Shown here one piece after another: positions 42,801-51,141 of a DNA stretch of 64,000 nucleotides. Below the pieces are notes generated by a model. That model searched no databases. It saw only the letters and a list, made by a program, of their open reading frames with translations, and had not been told where the DNA came from. The position numbers were made by a program, and so were the translations under genes. This stretch comes from Chryseosolibacter sp964493505 (lineage in GTDB: Bacteria; Bacteroidota; Bacteroidia; Cytophagales; Cyclobacteriaceae). The first letter of the stretch is position 1. The number at the start of each line of letters is the position of its first letter. Where the stretch lies: assembly GCA_964493505.1 (NCBI GenBank), contig CAZBNP010000002.1, forward strand, positions 1 to 64,000. Reading direction: 5' to 3'.

Positions 42801-43183
42801 CTGCCAATCACTTTGAGGTTGTCGATAAAGTAGGCCTTGACCTCGGTGTTGTCCGAGCGATTCAGTGCGTCGAGGTAGGTTCTTTCGATCCGTGCTTTTT
42901 CTCCGGTGGTTGCGGCGTGGTGGGTGAGCAAAGACACGGCGTAGCGCGCCGACACACCTTCCTCTTTCCCGTTGGGGAGAACGCGGGAGGCTATGAGTGC
43001 GAGGCCTTCGTCGTTCATACCGATGAGGTCTCTGAAAAGCCGGTCGGCATCGACGCTCGTCTTCGCGGGGAACAAAGCGAGTACGTCTGCTACTCTCGTT
43101 TGTGTGGTTCTGTTGTCTTGCCCAACGGCGGATAATGCCAGTGAGACCAATAAAAGTATGATGAAGGAGTTCTTGAATTTCAT
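39809..43183 (-). CDS. Exported HEAT-repeat protein with two C-terminal DUF1080 domains
   Basis: A 1124-residue secreted protein with a signal peptide (MKFKNSFIILLLVSLALSAVGQ). Residues about 60-680 are helical HEAT-type repeats (for example EARSALQSSLTGSHPQAATARLIQALGEL). Two DUF1080 domains follow, about 720-925 (GFEPIFNGVDLSGWQGL...FRNIYVKEL) and 930-1124 (GFELLFNGKDLDNWVG...FRNIRVKELE). DUF1080 domains cleave 3-keto-disaccharides/glycosides, so this may be a two-headed keto-glycoside hydrolase with a scaffold for sugars or partners. It lies 23 bases behind a Tat-signal Gfo/Idh/MocA oxidoreductase, probably in one operon. Confidence 0.88.
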   Translation of the reverse strand: MKFKNSFIILLLVSLALSAVGQDNRTTQTRVADVLALFPAKTSVDADRLFRDLIGMNDEGLALIASRVLPNGKEEGVSARYAVSLLTHHAATTGEKARIERTYLDALNRSDNTEVKAYFIDNLKVIGSNASVAPLTSRINEDGLTQQAISALVSIGTSEARSALQSSLTGSHPQAATARLIQALGELKHLPSVSTITPYASGSDVVVRQHALWSLALIADAASQNVLLQQAKSVNFKHHPSEATEALVEYVYQLSRKGNSALAAQLSQETLSNTLEGDQQHFRLAALKVIAQAQPVKSTKTLVKELSRFDAEFQREVLKIAGNYVKNEAVARQWQKVYRKNSALQPEILAMLAQSNRTDAFADATLIPALKSGNRDLRIAATEEIAYSENKKYQAPLIDYLLRSTDDAEIAAAKTALLRMMGSGDAKTVAPLISNAQPKNKAALIDILGERRVYEHFDAIVENTTSQDTAVRAAAFTALPKVSSAANTAALLDLLDDGISSDEAKAVQAALIAAIDKSSYRLINEAYAKNKARILPLIPYVNDDNALAKVNDAFRSGTQEEKAAAFEALLDWQDHAAAQTLLAVRRDPALAQYHERAFRAFVSQVSNSTLPDEQKLLMLDAAMAVAKTTNEKSAIIRAVGSLRNFSALIFVSQYLDDEELNRAASRSAMQIALPTADARPGLTGVIVRNTLQKILDKLDGKDSQYEVIDIQTYMENMPYTKGFEPIFNGVDLSGWQGLVENPIARSKMSKAELVKKQRLADEKLKESWSVKDGAIYFTGKGDNLCTMRPYGDFEMLVDWKISRDGDSGIYLRGSPQVQVWDPWGKSDLARVGSGGLFNNKENASDPLVVADNPIGEWNTFHIKMTGEKVTVHLNGILVVDNVTMENYWDRSIPIFPEEAIELQAHGNELAFRNIYVKELGARPYELTEEEKHEGFELLFNGKDLDNWVGNKTDYVVEDDAIAIYPKGNGHGNMYTEKEYSDFIVRFQFQLTPGANNGLGIHAPLTGDVAYQGKEIQILDDTAPVYANLEQYQYHGSVYGLVPAKRGYQKPVGQWNEQEVYVNGDHIKVTLNGTVIVDADLKKATLKGTLDGKKHPGLNVHRGHIGFLGHGTIVRFRNIRVKELE

Positions 43184-43206
43184 TTCCAGGTTGTGAGTTG
43201 AGTTGA

Positions 43207-44490
43207 TCAGATTTTCCAGGGACCTCTCATGGGTTGATCGATCAGGCGATTGGCGGCCTCATCGTTGACGAACGTCTGTGTGACGGGATCAAAATCGAGC
43301 GACCGGCCGAGTTGCAGCGCGATCTTCCCGATGTTGACTACCGTCGCAGAGCGATGACCGTTGATTTCGTTCAGCGCGAATTTCTTCCGCGTGCGTACTG
43401 AATCTGAAAACAGTCCTACCTGCGGGTCGGGGTCGGGCAGGGTGTCGATTACTTTAAGAATGTTGGGGATATCTGATTTGAAGCCGCGATAGATCTTTCC
43501 TTTCGGACCTTCAATATAGGGTGCGTTTACGTCCTTGTTCTCTCCGTCGAGTATGATCTTGCAGCCGTCGTCGTATGTGAATTCAATGCGCCGCCAGGTG
43601 CCTACGGCATCGTCGTGTTGCTGAGGAGCGTCAACATCTACGCGGACAGGGGAGGTGTCGTCTTTTCCGAGGAAATACTGTACCGGGTCTATATAATGTT
43701 GCCCCATATCGCCGAGTCCGCCGCCATCGTAATCCCAGTAGCCGCGGAAGTTCATGTGCACGCGATGGGGATTGTAGGGCTTGTATTGTGCCGGGCCAAG
43801 CCACATATCATAGTCAAGGTTTTTGGGTATTTCCGTGGGCTCGAGGTTCGTCTTTCCTACCCAGTAGAACTTCCAGTTGAAGCCGGTCACTCCGCTGATC
43901 GTTACTTTCAGGGGCCAGCCAAGCATTCCGCTGTCGACGACTTTCTTGATCGGCTTGACGGGGGTACCCATCCCGTAAAAATTGTCGTGAAACCGGAACC
44001 AGGTATTCAGCCTGAACATGCGGTTGTATTGCTCCATGGCTTCCACCACGCGTTTGCCTTCGCCGATCGTGCGTGTCATCGGCTTTTCACACCATACATC
44101 TTTTCCGGCCTGCGCTGCCATGACAGACATAATGCCGTGCCAGTGTGGTGGCGTGGCAATGTGTACAATGTCTACGTCGGGCTGGGCTAGCAACTCGCGG
44201 AAATCGGCGTAGCCGCGGACTCCCTGACCGATCATTTCCATCGCTTTTTTTAAATGCTCAGTGTCGACATCGCACACAGCGACGACGCGGGTTCCCTCAT
44301 AGCGGATATGACCGCGTCCCATACCACCTACTCCAATGATGGCCTTGGTTAGTTGATCACTGGGGGCGAGGTACCCCGGGCCGCCCAGCACATGTCTCGG
44401 TACGATGTAGAATGCCCCGATCGCCAGGGCGGATTTCTTGAGGAAATTCCTTCGGCTGTTTGTGGAAGGAGTGTCGGTCTGTTGTTTCAT
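43207..44490 (-). CDS. Tat-exported Gfo/Idh/MocA-family oxidoreductase
   Basis: A 427-residue NAD(P)-dependent oxidoreductase. The N-terminus has a twin-arginine signal (NSRRNFLKKSALAIGAFYIV), so it is folded before export, as expected for an enzyme holding a nicotinamide cofactor. The Rossmann part carries AIIGVGGMGRGHIRY and the family motif WCEKPMTRTIGEG; the C-terminal alpha/beta domain includes GDMGQHYIDPVQYFLG. Members of this group can oxidise sugar hydroxyls to keto groups. The operon partner, a double-DUF1080 protein, hydrolyses 3-keto-glycosides in known cases, which gives a coherent pathway outside the cytoplasm. Confidence 0.9.
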   Translation of the reverse strand: MKQQTDTPSTNSRRNFLKKSALAIGAFYIVPRHVLGGPGYLAPSDQLTKAIIGVGGMGRGHIRYEGTRVVAVCDVDTEHLKKAMEMIGQGVRGYADFRELLAQPDVDIVHIATPPHWHGIMSVMAAQAGKDVWCEKPMTRTIGEGKRVVEAMEQYNRMFRLNTWFRFHDNFYGMGTPVKPIKKVVDSGMLGWPLKVTISGVTGFNWKFYWVGKTNLEPTEIPKNLDYDMWLGPAQYKPYNPHRVHMNFRGYWDYDGGGLGDMGQHYIDPVQYFLGKDDTSPVRVDVDAPQQHDDAVGTWRRIEFTYDDGCKIILDGENKDVNAPYIEGPKGKIYRGFKSDIPNILKVIDTLPDPDPQVGLFSDSVRTRKKFALNEINGHRSATVVNIGKIALQLGRSLDFDPVTQTFVNDEAANRLIDQPMRGPWKI

Positions 44491-44679
44491 TGCAAAAGCG
44501 TTAGCATCATGGATGAGATCATTAGCACAATTTTCGAAAGTAAATGAATTGCCCGACTTTCCTAAAAAAGAGGGTGTGCGACATTGTCGTTTTTTTTGAA
44601 CGGAGCCCGGGAAGGAGGATCAGTGGCCGGCTGGGCAGGATGTTACATGAGTGTTAACACCTTAATATTCAGTATTATA

Positions 44680-44949
44680 TTAATAATATTGAAAGATATC
44701 CTTTAAGTTGACTGCAAAAAGGTATAATGAGTGAGGTATCGTCTGCGGATAGCTGACTTCGCACGGAGCAGACGGTGATATTTCCAGGTATCCGGTCCGC
44801 TCCCGAATGGGAGGGATGTCGCGCGATGCAAAACTGCATTGACCAAGCGCAACCCAGATGAGAACAAAAACCAGGATCGTTCCGAAGCACCCTCCCCCGA
44901 GTTTCTTCGCTCCGTAACCGGCAATAAGTGCCCGGAAGAATTTATTCAT
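44680..44949 (-). CDS. Small membrane protein (89 residues)
   Basis: The first ~40 residues, MNKFFRALIAGYGAKKLGGGCFGTILVFVLIWVALGQC, look like a genuine single-helix membrane protein with a Gly-rich KKLGGGCFGT turn, a pattern I associate with short Bacteroidota proteins. The remaining 50 residues are unlike that pattern and run into an AT-rich stretch, so the 3' part may be an extension through a lost stop or frameshift. Function unknown. Confidence 0.5.
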   Translation of the reverse strand: MNKFFRALIAGYGAKKLGGGCFGTILVFVLIWVALGQCSFASRDIPPIRERTGYLEISPSAPCEVSYPQTIPHSLYLFAVNLKDIFQYY

Positions 44950-45082
44950 AGTCAGTTGTTTTTACGAGTGTTAAAAAGATTGTGCCGTCGAACAGCCCCT
45001 TATCGCTGGCACTTTAAAAGTTACACAAGCGCCTGAATGTTCACAAGGAAAACCGTATCTTTTCCTTTTAAAATATCCACCA

Positions 45083-45976
45083 ATGAAATTAGAAGAAGAC
45101 TTGTCGTTATACCATCAACCGATAACCCGGCTGTTTTCGCCCGAAGTAGCGAAGGATGTATGGAAGAAATACAAATTGAGTGATGAGCAGGTAACGTTTT
45201 TCAGGGAGAATGGCTATCTCTCCAATATTCCATTACTGGACGACGAGCAAGTCGATCAGCTCAATAAAGAACTGGACGAGATCAAGGATCCGCAACACCC
45301 TAAGTACCGTTTCTTTTATGAGTTCCACAGCAATGAGTCGGCTAATCCCGACGCCGTGCTCTTTCACTCATTGGGGCACTGGCGTACCACTCCCGGTTTT
45401 CACGATGTGTTATGGAATCCGCGGTTTGTCATCGCGGCGAGCCAATTGCTCGGCGACAAGGCCGTGAGATTCTGGCATGACCAGCTCTTCTGCAAACCTG
45501 CGCATCACGGTGGCGTTGTGGCGTGGCATCAGGATTACAGTTACTGGACGCGCACCAAACCAATGCAACACCTCACGTGCTGGGTAGGACTTGATGATGT
45601 CTCCAAGGAGAATGGATGTGTTTATTACATACCCAAAAGTCATCGATGGGGACTTCTCGACAAGCCCGAACTGGCGGGCGACATGGAGGGGATCAACGCC
45701 TTCCTCACACCGCCGCAGAAAGAAGAATTCCGGAACAAGGTTCCCGCTGAAATGAAACGCGGTTATGCAACGTTTCACCACCCGCTTATGTTGCACGGTT
45801 CTTTTGAAAACAAATCGCCGCGGCCGCGGAGGGCTTTCGTATTGAATGTCTTTGCAGACAATACTCAGTCAGATACCGATGAAGAGTTGTTGCAAGGCGT
45901 ACCGGTTATCAACAAGGGAAAGAAAATGGAAGGCCAGTTCTTTCCCTTGTTGTTTGACCCGGCGGATCTGAGCTAA
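45083..45976 (+). CDS. Phytanoyl-CoA dioxygenase (PhyH) family protein
   Basis: A 297-residue Fe(II)/2-oxoglutarate-dependent oxygenase. Iron ligands appear in VVAWHQDYSYW (HxD) and in YATFHHPLMLHGSFENKSPRPRRAF, where the distal His and the Arg for 2-oxoglutarate lie. VTFFRENGYLSNIPLLDDEQV at the N-terminus is typical. Cytoplasmic. Bacterial members hydroxylate varied small molecules, so the substrate cannot be stated. The gene is monocistronic by spacing and ends 10 bases from the convergent peptidase. Confidence 0.88.
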   Translation: MKLEEDLSLYHQPITRLFSPEVAKDVWKKYKLSDEQVTFFRENGYLSNIPLLDDEQVDQLNKELDEIKDPQHPKYRFFYEFHSNESANPDAVLFHSLGHWRTTPGFHDVLWNPRFVIAASQLLGDKAVRFWHDQLFCKPAHHGGVVAWHQDYSYWTRTKPMQHLTCWVGLDDVSKENGCVYYIPKSHRWGLLDKPELAGDMEGINAFLTPPQKEEFRNKVPAEMKRGYATFHHPLMLHGSFENKSPRPRRAFVLNVFADNTQSDTDEELLQGVPVINKGKKMEGQFFPLLFDPADLS

Positions 45977-45986
45977 GACGGGGGGA

Positions 45987-48149
45987 TCACTTCCCGGCGT
46001 TATCGCTGAACCCGCGTTTCTTCATCAGCGCTTCGATTTTGGGATCGCGGCCGCGAAAAGCACGGTACCCATCGGCAGGATCGATCGTGTTTCCTACCGA
46101 GAAGATATGATCCCGCAATCTCGCGGCTACCGCTTTATCATACGGGCCACCGGCCTCGGTAAACGCGTTGAATGCATCGGCGGTGAGCACATCCGACCAC
46201 ATATAACTGTAGTATCCGGCAGAATAGCTATCGCTCGAAAATATGTGCAGGAAGTGCGGACTGCGATGACGCATCACAATCTCTTTCGGCATTCCCAGCG
46301 CCGCGAGTGTTTCCCGTTCAAATTTATCCGGATCAATATTGCTGTCCTTCGACAGATGATACCGCATATCAACCAGCGCGCTGGCGAGATATTCTACCGT
46401 CGCAAATCCCTGATTAAACGTCGCGGCTTTCGCGATCTTGTCTACCAGCTGCTGGGGAATAGGCTTGCCCGTTTTGTAATGCAACGCAAATCGCTGCAAT
46501 ACTTCCGGCGTCGCCAGCCAGTGTTCCAGGAGTTGTGACGGGAATTCGACGTAGTCGCGAACCACCGACGTGCCGGAGAGGGACGGATAGGTCACCCTCG
46601 AACTCAGTCCGTGAAGAGCGTGGCCAAACTCATGGAAGAGCGTTGTGGCGTCATCCCACGAGATCAGTACAGGCTCGCCGGGTTTCCCCTTTACAAAATT
46701 CGAATTGTTTGAAACGATAGTTGAAATAGCGCCGTCCATGCTTTCCTGCGCGCGATAGTCGGTCATCCACGCACCCGACCGCTTTCCTTCGCGGGCATAG
46801 GGATCAAAGTACCAAAGTCCGATATGCTTGCCCGAAACCTTGTCTGTCACTTCCCATACCTTGACGTCCGGATGAAACACCGGCACGTTGCTGACAGGGG
46901 AGAAGTTGAAGTTAAACAGTTCACCTGCCACCCAGAACATTCCCTCCCTGAGTTTGTCGAGCTGCAGATACGGCTTGACCTCGTTCTGGTCGAGGTCATA
47001 GCGCTGTTTGCGAACACGCTCCATGTAGTATCGGTAGTCCCACGGCGCGATCGTAATTTTTGCTCCCTCTTTATCGGCATAAGCCTGCATATCGGCAACT
47101 TCCTGCTCAACACGTGCCACGGCGGGCTTCCAGACCGCCTCCAGCAACTCGAGCGCATGTTCCGGCGTTTTGGTCATCGTGTTTTCAAGCCGCCAGTGAG
47201 CATGCGTTTCATATCCGAGTAGTTGCGCGCGCTCGAGGCGCAGCCTTAGTATCTCCGTAATGGTTTTGTTGTTGTCGTGTTCATCTCCGTTGTCGCCGCG
47301 ATTGATAAACATCTTCCAGGCTTTTTCCCGCAATGCACGTTTACCTGAGAAAGTCAGAAACGGATCGACCGACGAGCGTGTGTTTGAGATGACCCATTTT
47401 CCCGGCAGGTTCTGCTGCCGCGCGATTTCATCCGCAGCGTTCTTCACCGAAAAGGGTAGTCCCGCCAGATCATTCTCGTGATCAATTACCAGCTTTATTT
47501 CATTTTCATCTGCGAGTACATTCTGGCTGAATCGGGTGAACAGAGCGGCGAGTTCCTGGTTTATATCGGAAAGCCGGTCCTTGTCGGCCTCGTTGAGCCT
47601 TGCTCCCGAACGAACAAACCGTGTGTAGTAAAGCCATACGAGGCGCTGTTGTTCCGCGGTAAGGTTCGATGTTTCGCGAACATTGTAGACCGCTTCAATC
47701 CGCTTGAACAACTTCTCATTCTGAAATATCTTGTCGGCGACGGCAGCGATCCTGGGCTCCATAGCACTTTCAACCTTGCGAAATTCAGGTGTGCTCAGGT
47801 TCGCACCCCACACGCCATACAGGTGCATGACACGCTCCATTACTTTGCCGGCGCGTTCCATCGCGGCGATTGTATTCTCGAAAGTTGGTGGTGCAGCGAC
47901 GTTCGCGATCTTGTCAATTTCCGCCAGGCGTTCCTTTATACCCGTCTCGAGCGCAGGCGCAAAATGCTTTACGTCAACCTGATCAAACGGCGGTACCCCA
48001 CCGTAGGGACCCGTCCACTCCTTTACCAGCGGATTCTCAGCTGGTTCGGGTGAACGGGCCGCAGGAACATCCGTTCCCAACGTGTTACCGGACAAAATTC
48101 CCATACCTGTGATTGTAATCACCAAAAAGTTCTGTGACAGAATTTTCAT
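45987..48149 (-). CDS. M3-family peptidyl-dipeptidase (Dcp-like), exported
   Basis: A 720-residue zinc metallopeptidase of family M3. The zinc motif HEFGHALHGL has ligands His506 and His510 and catalytic Glu507, and the third ligand Glu lies about 25 residues on (VRDYVEFPSQLLEHWL). Length and layout match oligopeptidase A/dipeptidyl carboxypeptidase. The N-terminus (MKILSQNFLVITITGMGILSGNTLG) looks like a signal peptide, so it probably trims peptides in the periplasm. ATG 48149 is used. Monocistronic. Confidence 0.93.
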   Translation of the reverse strand: MKILSQNFLVITITGMGILSGNTLGTDVPAARSPEPAENPLVKEWTGPYGGVPPFDQVDVKHFAPALETGIKERLAEIDKIANVAAPPTFENTIAAMERAGKVMERVMHLYGVWGANLSTPEFRKVESAMEPRIAAVADKIFQNEKLFKRIEAVYNVRETSNLTAEQQRLVWLYYTRFVRSGARLNEADKDRLSDINQELAALFTRFSQNVLADENEIKLVIDHENDLAGLPFSVKNAADEIARQQNLPGKWVISNTRSSVDPFLTFSGKRALREKAWKMFINRGDNGDEHDNNKTITEILRLRLERAQLLGYETHAHWRLENTMTKTPEHALELLEAVWKPAVARVEQEVADMQAYADKEGAKITIAPWDYRYYMERVRKQRYDLDQNEVKPYLQLDKLREGMFWVAGELFNFNFSPVSNVPVFHPDVKVWEVTDKVSGKHIGLWYFDPYAREGKRSGAWMTDYRAQESMDGAISTIVSNNSNFVKGKPGEPVLISWDDATTLFHEFGHALHGLSSRVTYPSLSGTSVVRDYVEFPSQLLEHWLATPEVLQRFALHYKTGKPIPQQLVDKIAKAATFNQGFATVEYLASALVDMRYHLSKDSNIDPDKFERETLAALGMPKEIVMRHRSPHFLHIFSSDSYSAGYYSYMWSDVLTADAFNAFTEAGGPYDKAVAARLRDHIFSVGNTIDPADGYRAFRGRDPKIEALMKKRGFSDNAGK

Positions 48150-48234
48150 AGTTAATGGTTAATGAGTTAAGCGCTAAAATAGCGAATTCACTGAACAGTC
48201 CACAGTCGGCAGACTGACATTAACCATAGTGCGG

Positions 48235-49281
48235 TCAATTCTCCTCCCGGTAGTATATCTTGTAGTACTTCCGGCCATCCGGATCTACGCCCCTTTCAAT
48301 CAGTTCCCGATCACCGTGTATATAGATATGGAAATTCCGGTCCAGCTTCAGCACACTTTTAAAAACCTTCGATTGTCGTTTTACCGCCTGTGGAGATATT
48401 TCGAACTCACCCACGACATGAAGGTCGTTTTCATCCTGATAATCGCCCTTGAATTTCTTGAACGAGGTGATCACTTCCTGATGCTCAAACACATCCCGCG
48501 CGAAATCCTGTTCGTTGAATTGCTCATTTTTTTTGAAATAGTCGATCGACCTGTTGAGATAGTCGATCTGGTCCGCTTTTGAAACCTCGAACTCTTCGTC
48601 AAGCCGGCCGGTGACAAAGTCTTTCGCAAGCGCAAGATATTTTTGAGTCTGAAAGTAATTGTCGGCTACCGGCCGGATCTTCAGAAAAGCGTCTTTCCAG
48701 TACTGCGCCTCGTTACCTGCGTTCTGAGTGTCAATGATGCACACCCGAAAACCATCTTCCCCCTTTACGTTGAAGATGATGCATGCTTTGTCAGGCTTTT
48801 TCACGTTGATACCTTCGTCGTGATTAACGCCGAAGTACGCGTCTTCCTGAAGCACCTTCAGGTAATGTTCACGATTTTCAGACTTGAAGATCCCGATGGC
48901 GTCAGTCGTTTCATTTTTGATTATACATTCATGGAAATAAGCGATATAGAGTTCCCCCTCCTTGATTTTCGGGTGATCGGAATAGCCGTAAAGAATATTG
49001 GCGATGTCTTTCGACTTCTTCACAAAGTTCCTGCGCGACTCAAACAACGACGACGCGATCGTGTAGACCTCGTTGAGGTCGAGCGATGAAACATGGTGAA
49101 ACTGATAGAACACCGGCTCCCTGAATGCGGAGAGAAAATAGGTACGCAGTACTTCCGGAAGGTCCGGCTGCACGGCGAGATCAGCAGGCTCGTCAGACAG
49201 CACTACACGCTGTTCCATTAACCGGTTTCCGACTTTATGGATAATGAGTTTCTGAAGTGCGGCGCGCGAAAGATCGATCAT
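48235..49281 (-). CDS. Nucleoid-associated protein (NdpA/YejK family)
   Basis: A 348-residue cytoplasmic protein with the 37-kDa nucleoid-associated family pattern: MIDLSRAALQKLIIHKVGN at the start, then LRTYFLSAFREPVFYQFHH, SKDIANILYGYSDHPKIKEGELYIAYF, and FNVKGEDGFRVCIIDTQN. Family members bind the nucleoid; their precise function is not known. ATG 49281 is chosen; the frame to 49314 adds 11 residues (LASCINSFDR) unlike the family. Confidence 0.87.
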   Translation of the reverse strand: MIDLSRAALQKLIIHKVGNRLMEQRVVLSDEPADLAVQPDLPEVLRTYFLSAFREPVFYQFHHVSSLDLNEVYTIASSLFESRRNFVKKSKDIANILYGYSDHPKIKEGELYIAYFHECIIKNETTDAIGIFKSENREHYLKVLQEDAYFGVNHDEGINVKKPDKACIIFNVKGEDGFRVCIIDTQNAGNEAQYWKDAFLKIRPVADNYFQTQKYLALAKDFVTGRLDEEFEVSKADQIDYLNRSIDYFKKNEQFNEQDFARDVFEHQEVITSFKKFKGDYQDENDLHVVGEFEISPQAVKRQSKVFKSVLKLDRNFHIYIHGDRELIERGVDPDGRKYYKIYYREEN

Positions 49282-49407
49282 ACGGTCAAAAGAATTGATG
49301 CAGGATGCAAGCAAACAATATTTTTTGACAGTTCCACCTGTGTTTTAATGATTGGAAGTTGTTTCATTACTCATTAGTTTCGCCACTGGGAATTGAAAAC
49401 AAACACC

Positions 49408-49764
49408 ATGACAACGATAGATGAAGCCGAAACCCGGCGTGTGCTGGATCATCACTGGAAGGCCTTCATTGGCAATGATCTGGAAGAAACGATGAAGGAT
49501 TATGCGGAAGAATCCGTGCTGATAACCCCGACCGTGACATACAGGGGCATTGAAGAGATACGCGCGAATTTCATCGACGCATTCAGGAAATTCCCCAAAG
49601 ACGCCGGGAGTTTCAATCTGCAGTCATCACAAGTCGTCAAAGACGTCGGTTATATTCTCTGGACCGCGGAAACCCCCACGTTCACACTTGCCTTCGGTAC
49701 CGACACCTTTATCATTCGCGATGGCAAGATCGTCAGACAAACGTTTGCCGGAGTTTTTCAGTGA
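49408..49764 (+). CDS. SnoaL/NTF2-like protein
   Basis: A 118-residue cytoplasmic protein of the NTF2-like superfamily: a helical start (IDEAETRRVLDHHWKAFIGNDLEETMKDYAEESVLITP) and a beta-sheet of GIEEIRANFIDAF, ILWTAETPTFTLAFGTDTFIIRDGKIVRQTFAG. Such cone-shaped folds bind small hydrophobic ligands or act as isomerases; the function here is unknown. ATG 49408 is preferred over a TTG at 49393. The next gene is 57 bases away. Confidence 0.85.
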   Translation: MTTIDEAETRRVLDHHWKAFIGNDLEETMKDYAEESVLITPTVTYRGIEEIRANFIDAFRKFPKDAGSFNLQSSQVVKDVGYILWTAETPTFTLAFGTDTFIIRDGKIVRQTFAGVFQ

Positions 49765-49821
49765 GTGACCAAGGTAGAGTGATACAGATCGGATAGTAAT
49801 CTTAACGCTGGATTGACAGTA

Positions 49822-51021
49822 ATGCCCGACAACAACTCAAGCGCTTCAGCCAGCAGGATCGCGACCATCGATATCCTCCGCGCCCTTACCATGGTCCTGA
49901 TGATTTTTGTGAACGACATTTGGTCGTTGACCAACATCCCCGCCTGGCTTGGTCACGTACCGGCCGACGTAGACGGCATTGGCCTTGCTGACGTCGTGTT
50001 TCCCGCTTTCCTGTTTATCGTCGGACTTTCCATTCCCTATGCGTTAGACAACCGCAGAAAGAAAGGCGACCCGGACAACGATCTTGTAAAACACGTGTTG
50101 TGGCGCACACTTGCCCTGGTGGTCATGGGAGTGTGGCTGGTAAACGGAGAAACTATCAACGCCTCAGCCACCGGCATTCCCCGATATGCATGGGGTCCCT
50201 TGTGCTGCCTGTGTTTCATCCTGATCTGGAACACCTATTCGTCGCACACCCGTCGCGCGCTCATCTATGCCCTGCGCGCCACGGCTATCACCGCGCTGGT
50301 TGTCATGGCCGTCCTCTATCGCGGAGGTCCGGACGACGCCTTGCGGACCTTCTCGCCCCAATGGTGGGGTATTCTGGGAATGATCGGATGGGCTTACCTG
50401 GTATGCGGACTCATCGCAGTCTATGCCAGGAACAGGTTCCCGGTCATAGTAATCGCCTGGATCCTGCTGAGCCTTCTCAGTATGGCCACGCACGCAGAGA
50501 TGCTACCCGCGTTTGTCGACTACCTGCCAGCGGCACTGCGCGACGGAACGCATGCGGGCCTGACGATGGGGGGTGTGCTTACTGTTCTGATCTTCAGGCA
50601 CTACAGGGAAAAGAACGACAACAGGAATCTGACCCTGGCGCTTCTCGGGTTGTCCATCCTGCTGGTTGTGTTCTCCATGGCGACCCGACCCTATTGGGGA
50701 CTTTCCAAACTAAGCGCAACACCGGCGTGGCTTTTTCTGTGCAGTGCCTTCACCATTCTCGCATTCGTCGTCATCTATTGGATGGCAGACGTTTATCGGA
50801 AAGACCACTGGTTCGATGTTGTGAAGCCCGCGGGCACCGCTACATTACTCTGTTACCTGGTTCCGCACTTTGCGTATTTCGGTAAGCACATGTTGGGCAT
50901 CACACTGCCCGAGTTCCTGCTTAGTGGTGTTGTTGGTCTGCTGAAGTCCCTTCTCTTTGCGCTATTATGTGTTTTCATTACCCGTCTCCTGATCGGGATG
51001 GGAGTGCGCCTGCGGTTGTAG
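49822..51021 (+). CDS. DUF5009/heparan-alpha-glucosaminide acetyltransferase-like membrane protein
   Basis: A 399-residue inner-membrane protein with about ten helices. The opening, RIATIDILRALTMVLMIFVNDIWSLTNIPAWLGHV...GLADVVFPAFLFIVGLSIPYAL, is the signature of the DUF5009/NagX group related to lysosomal heparan-alpha-glucosaminide N-acetyltransferase, which moves acetyl groups across the membrane onto amino sugars. Sugar acylation is therefore a fair guess, not shown. ATG 49822 is preferred over a TTG at 49813. The xylanase operon follows after its own promoter and operator. Confidence 0.85.
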   Translation: MPDNNSSASASRIATIDILRALTMVLMIFVNDIWSLTNIPAWLGHVPADVDGIGLADVVFPAFLFIVGLSIPYALDNRRKKGDPDNDLVKHVLWRTLALVVMGVWLVNGETINASATGIPRYAWGPLCCLCFILIWNTYSSHTRRALIYALRATAITALVVMAVLYRGGPDDALRTFSPQWWGILGMIGWAYLVCGLIAVYARNRFPVIVIAWILLSLLSMATHAEMLPAFVDYLPAALRDGTHAGLTMGGVLTVLIFRHYREKNDNRNLTLALLGLSILLVVFSMATRPYWGLSKLSATPAWLFLCSAFTILAFVVIYWMADVYRKDHWFDVVKPAGTATLLCYLVPHFAYFGKHMLGITLPEFLLSGVVGLLKSLLFALLCVFITRLLIGMGVRLRL

Positions 51022-51044
51022 CCGCCCGGCAGCGCAGAAAATAA

Positions 51045-51058
51045 TGCAATCGGTTGCA
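51045..51058. promoter_or_regulatory. LacI-type operator in front of the xylanase-uxuA operon
   Basis: TGCAAT-CG-GTTGCA is a near-perfect palindrome with a central CG, the hallmark of LacI/GalR-family operators. It covers the TTG of the -33 box (51054-51056) of the GH10 promoter, so bound repressor would block polymerase. No LacI gene is in the window. Confidence 0.6.
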
Positions 51059-51085
51059 AAATCACCCCGGCATTTACTACCTTCG
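51054..51085 (+). promoter_or_regulatory. Promoter of the xylanase-uxuA operon
   Basis: TTG (51054-51056), 21 bases, then TACCTTCG (51078-51085), one mismatch from TAnnTTTG. The start codon is 57 bases further on. Confidence 0.5.
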
Positions 51086-51141
51086 AGACCTGCATTCATA
51101 CACCAGGCAATCGAATACGCATTTCAACCCCTCTTAATATT

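Noticed and set aside
44485..44506. Possible LacI-like site (TGCAAAAGCGTTAGCA) at the start of the Gfo/Idh/MocA gene
   Set aside because: The two halves do not pair well and the site overlaps the start codon region; too weak compared with the site at 51045.
44651..44660. GTGTTAACAC, a perfect 10-bp palindrome
   Set aside because: Short, isolated, no promoter next to it; expected by chance in 64 kb.
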